64,000 nt of DNA from assembly GCF_000428065.1 (NCBI RefSeq), contig NZ_ATZF01000010.1, forward strand, positions 124,001-188,000, in the 5' to 3' direction. The notes under the pieces are model-generated. The model did not search any database and had not been told where the DNA came from. It saw only the letters and a program-made list of their open reading frames with translations. Source of the DNA: Shimazuella kribbensis DSM 45090. Its GTDB lineage: Bacteria; Bacillota; Bacilli; Thermoactinomycetales; Thermoactinomycetaceae. This document shows, piece by piece, positions 63,302 through 64,000 of this stretch. The first letter of the stretch is position 1, and the number at the start of each line of letters is the position of its first letter. Both the position numbers and the translations under genes were made by a program.

Positions 63302-64000
63302 TCATTTCTTTCCGTGTAGCACCGAATCGAGGCAACTGCGGACAAGCTCCAAAACATTGGAGTTGATAGTCCTAAGAGGTTTTTCCAAGAGGGACGCATC
63401 ACGCTTTTTGAGAATAAGCGATTCACGGAACCCTGTTGGGTCTTTGCGGAAGAGACACAGCGTAACTGTGTTCTTTGCAGTAGTCACACTGTGAAAATGA
63501 TTCACAGGAATACCGTAAACTACCCCTTGTGGATGAACGAGGGTAGTCACAGGTGGTTGAAAACCAATGATTCCAGTTTCACTTAGTGTACTCTTTCCTT
63601 CTGGCATCCGCGCTGGTTTGACAACACGATGATCACCAGCCACATCTCGGACCAAGTTATCGCCATTGAACATGCTGTTCGTTAGCTCACCTGCCAAGAC
63701 GAGACTAGATACACGGGTACGGTGAGTGTGAAACTCAATATCACCAGGATAGTCTGGGTAGATGTTGAGTCGCAGCTGGAGGTCACGAGGGTCACTCTTG
63801 ACTCCAAGAAGACCGATGTTATAAAAGTCGGCTAGGCTCGAGTAGTCGAGCACTTCAAATAGCCTTTTATCGGTCAAGGTCAACAAACGCTTTACCATGA
63901 CCTTCACAAACTCCCAGTCTCGAATTGGGAGTTTGCCATTTGTCGTCGCAGCATTCTCTAGCCTAGGCAACAAACTGACTAACTTCTCAGTTTCTGCTTT
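63302..64000 (-). CDS. Cupin-like protein, partial at the window edge
   Basis: At least 232 residues; the frame is still open at 64000, so the N-terminus is outside. The middle part resembles a cupin barrel of the type found in cysteine-dioxygenase-like proteins: IEFHTHRTRVSSLVLAGELTN as first histidine block and VYGIPVNHFHSV about 60 residues later as second. Two histidine blocks could bind iron. No family can be fixed. It is coupled to the HExxH gene downstream and shares its foreign composition. Confidence 0.6.
   Translation of the reverse strand, partial: KAETEKLVSLLPRLENAATTNGKLPIRDWEFVKVMVKRLLTLTDKRLFEVLDYSSLADFYNIGLLGVKSDPRDLQLRLNIYPDYPGDIEFHTHRTRVSSLVLAGELTNSMFNGDNLVRDVAGDHRVVKPARMPEGKSTLSETGIIGFQPPVTTLVHPQGVVYGIPVNHFHSVTTAKNTVTLCLFRKDPTGFRESLILKKRDASLLEKPLRTINSNVLELVRSCLDSVLHGKK

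Overview
The window is a low-GC Gram-positive chromosome segment, most likely a spore-forming member of the Bacillales and possibly of the Thermoactinomycetaceae (the family is an inference; the order is well supported). Evidence is the AGGAGG-type ribosome binding sites, frequent TTG and GTG starts, long A/T-flanked intrinsic terminators, a pyruvate kinase with the extra C-terminal PEP-utiliser domain, a YtvI-type sporulation membrane protein, and a core gene order that follows the Bacillus polA/citZ region: dnaB, nrdR, gapB, coaE, mutM, polA, then phoR, phoP, mdh, icd, citZ, ytvI, fxsA, pyk, pfkA. That backbone is interrupted by accessory DNA.

Layout. 0-10 kb: HEAT-repeat protein, uppP, an alpha/beta hydrolase, the KtrAB-type potassium uptake pair, a zinc-type CDF exporter with its ArsR repressor and a palindromic operator, a PCYCGC lipoprotein, and a GIY-YIG/DUF2087 pair. 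10-19.5 kb: a Phe-Gly-Leu tRNA cluster, dnaB and nrdR, a short-chain dehydrogenase with a destroyed active site, gapB, and a transglycosylase-coaE-mutM-polA operon. 19.7-25.4 kb: YndJ-like, ankyrin and small foreign genes, and a TetR/phosphodiesterase pair. 25.5-30.1 kb: a Pho-box-controlled pstSCAB-phoU operon, which fits with phoPR at 35.4-37.2 kb. 30.2-35.1 kb: a broken small gene, a SET-domain fusion, a pseudouridine synthase, and an IS231-like element carrying a passenger gene. 37-52 kb: typA, an orphan BceB-like permease, a TnpB element with an amber codon, a secreted metallopeptidase, an acyl-CoA synthetase, PhzF, and a PIN/AbrB toxin-antitoxin pair. 52.8-61.7 kb: the citZ-icd-mdh and pfkA-pyk central metabolism clusters. 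61.7-64 kb: a long spacer and two coupled foreign genes, the second running off the window.

The most striking pattern is a set of about eleven genes or gene units (87-359, 21496-21720, 22795-23136, 30299-30567, 34512-34910, 42785-43114, 44437-45231, 48027-48896, 49166-49840, 51159-51875, 62505-64000). Their codon use is visibly richer in G and C than the surrounding genes. Nearly all are solitary transcription units with their own promoter, Shine-Dalgarno and downstream hairpin, and the hairpin often lacks a U-tract. They sit between intact low-GC host genes. One of them (34512-34910) is the passenger of an intact IS231-like element that inserted into the loop of a terminator hairpin with an exact 11-bp target duplication. 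That suggests, but does not prove, a cassette-type delivery route for the whole set.

Coordinates of start codons were re-chosen from ribosome binding sites and differ in places from the longest open frame. Family names come from recall of motifs, not from searches.
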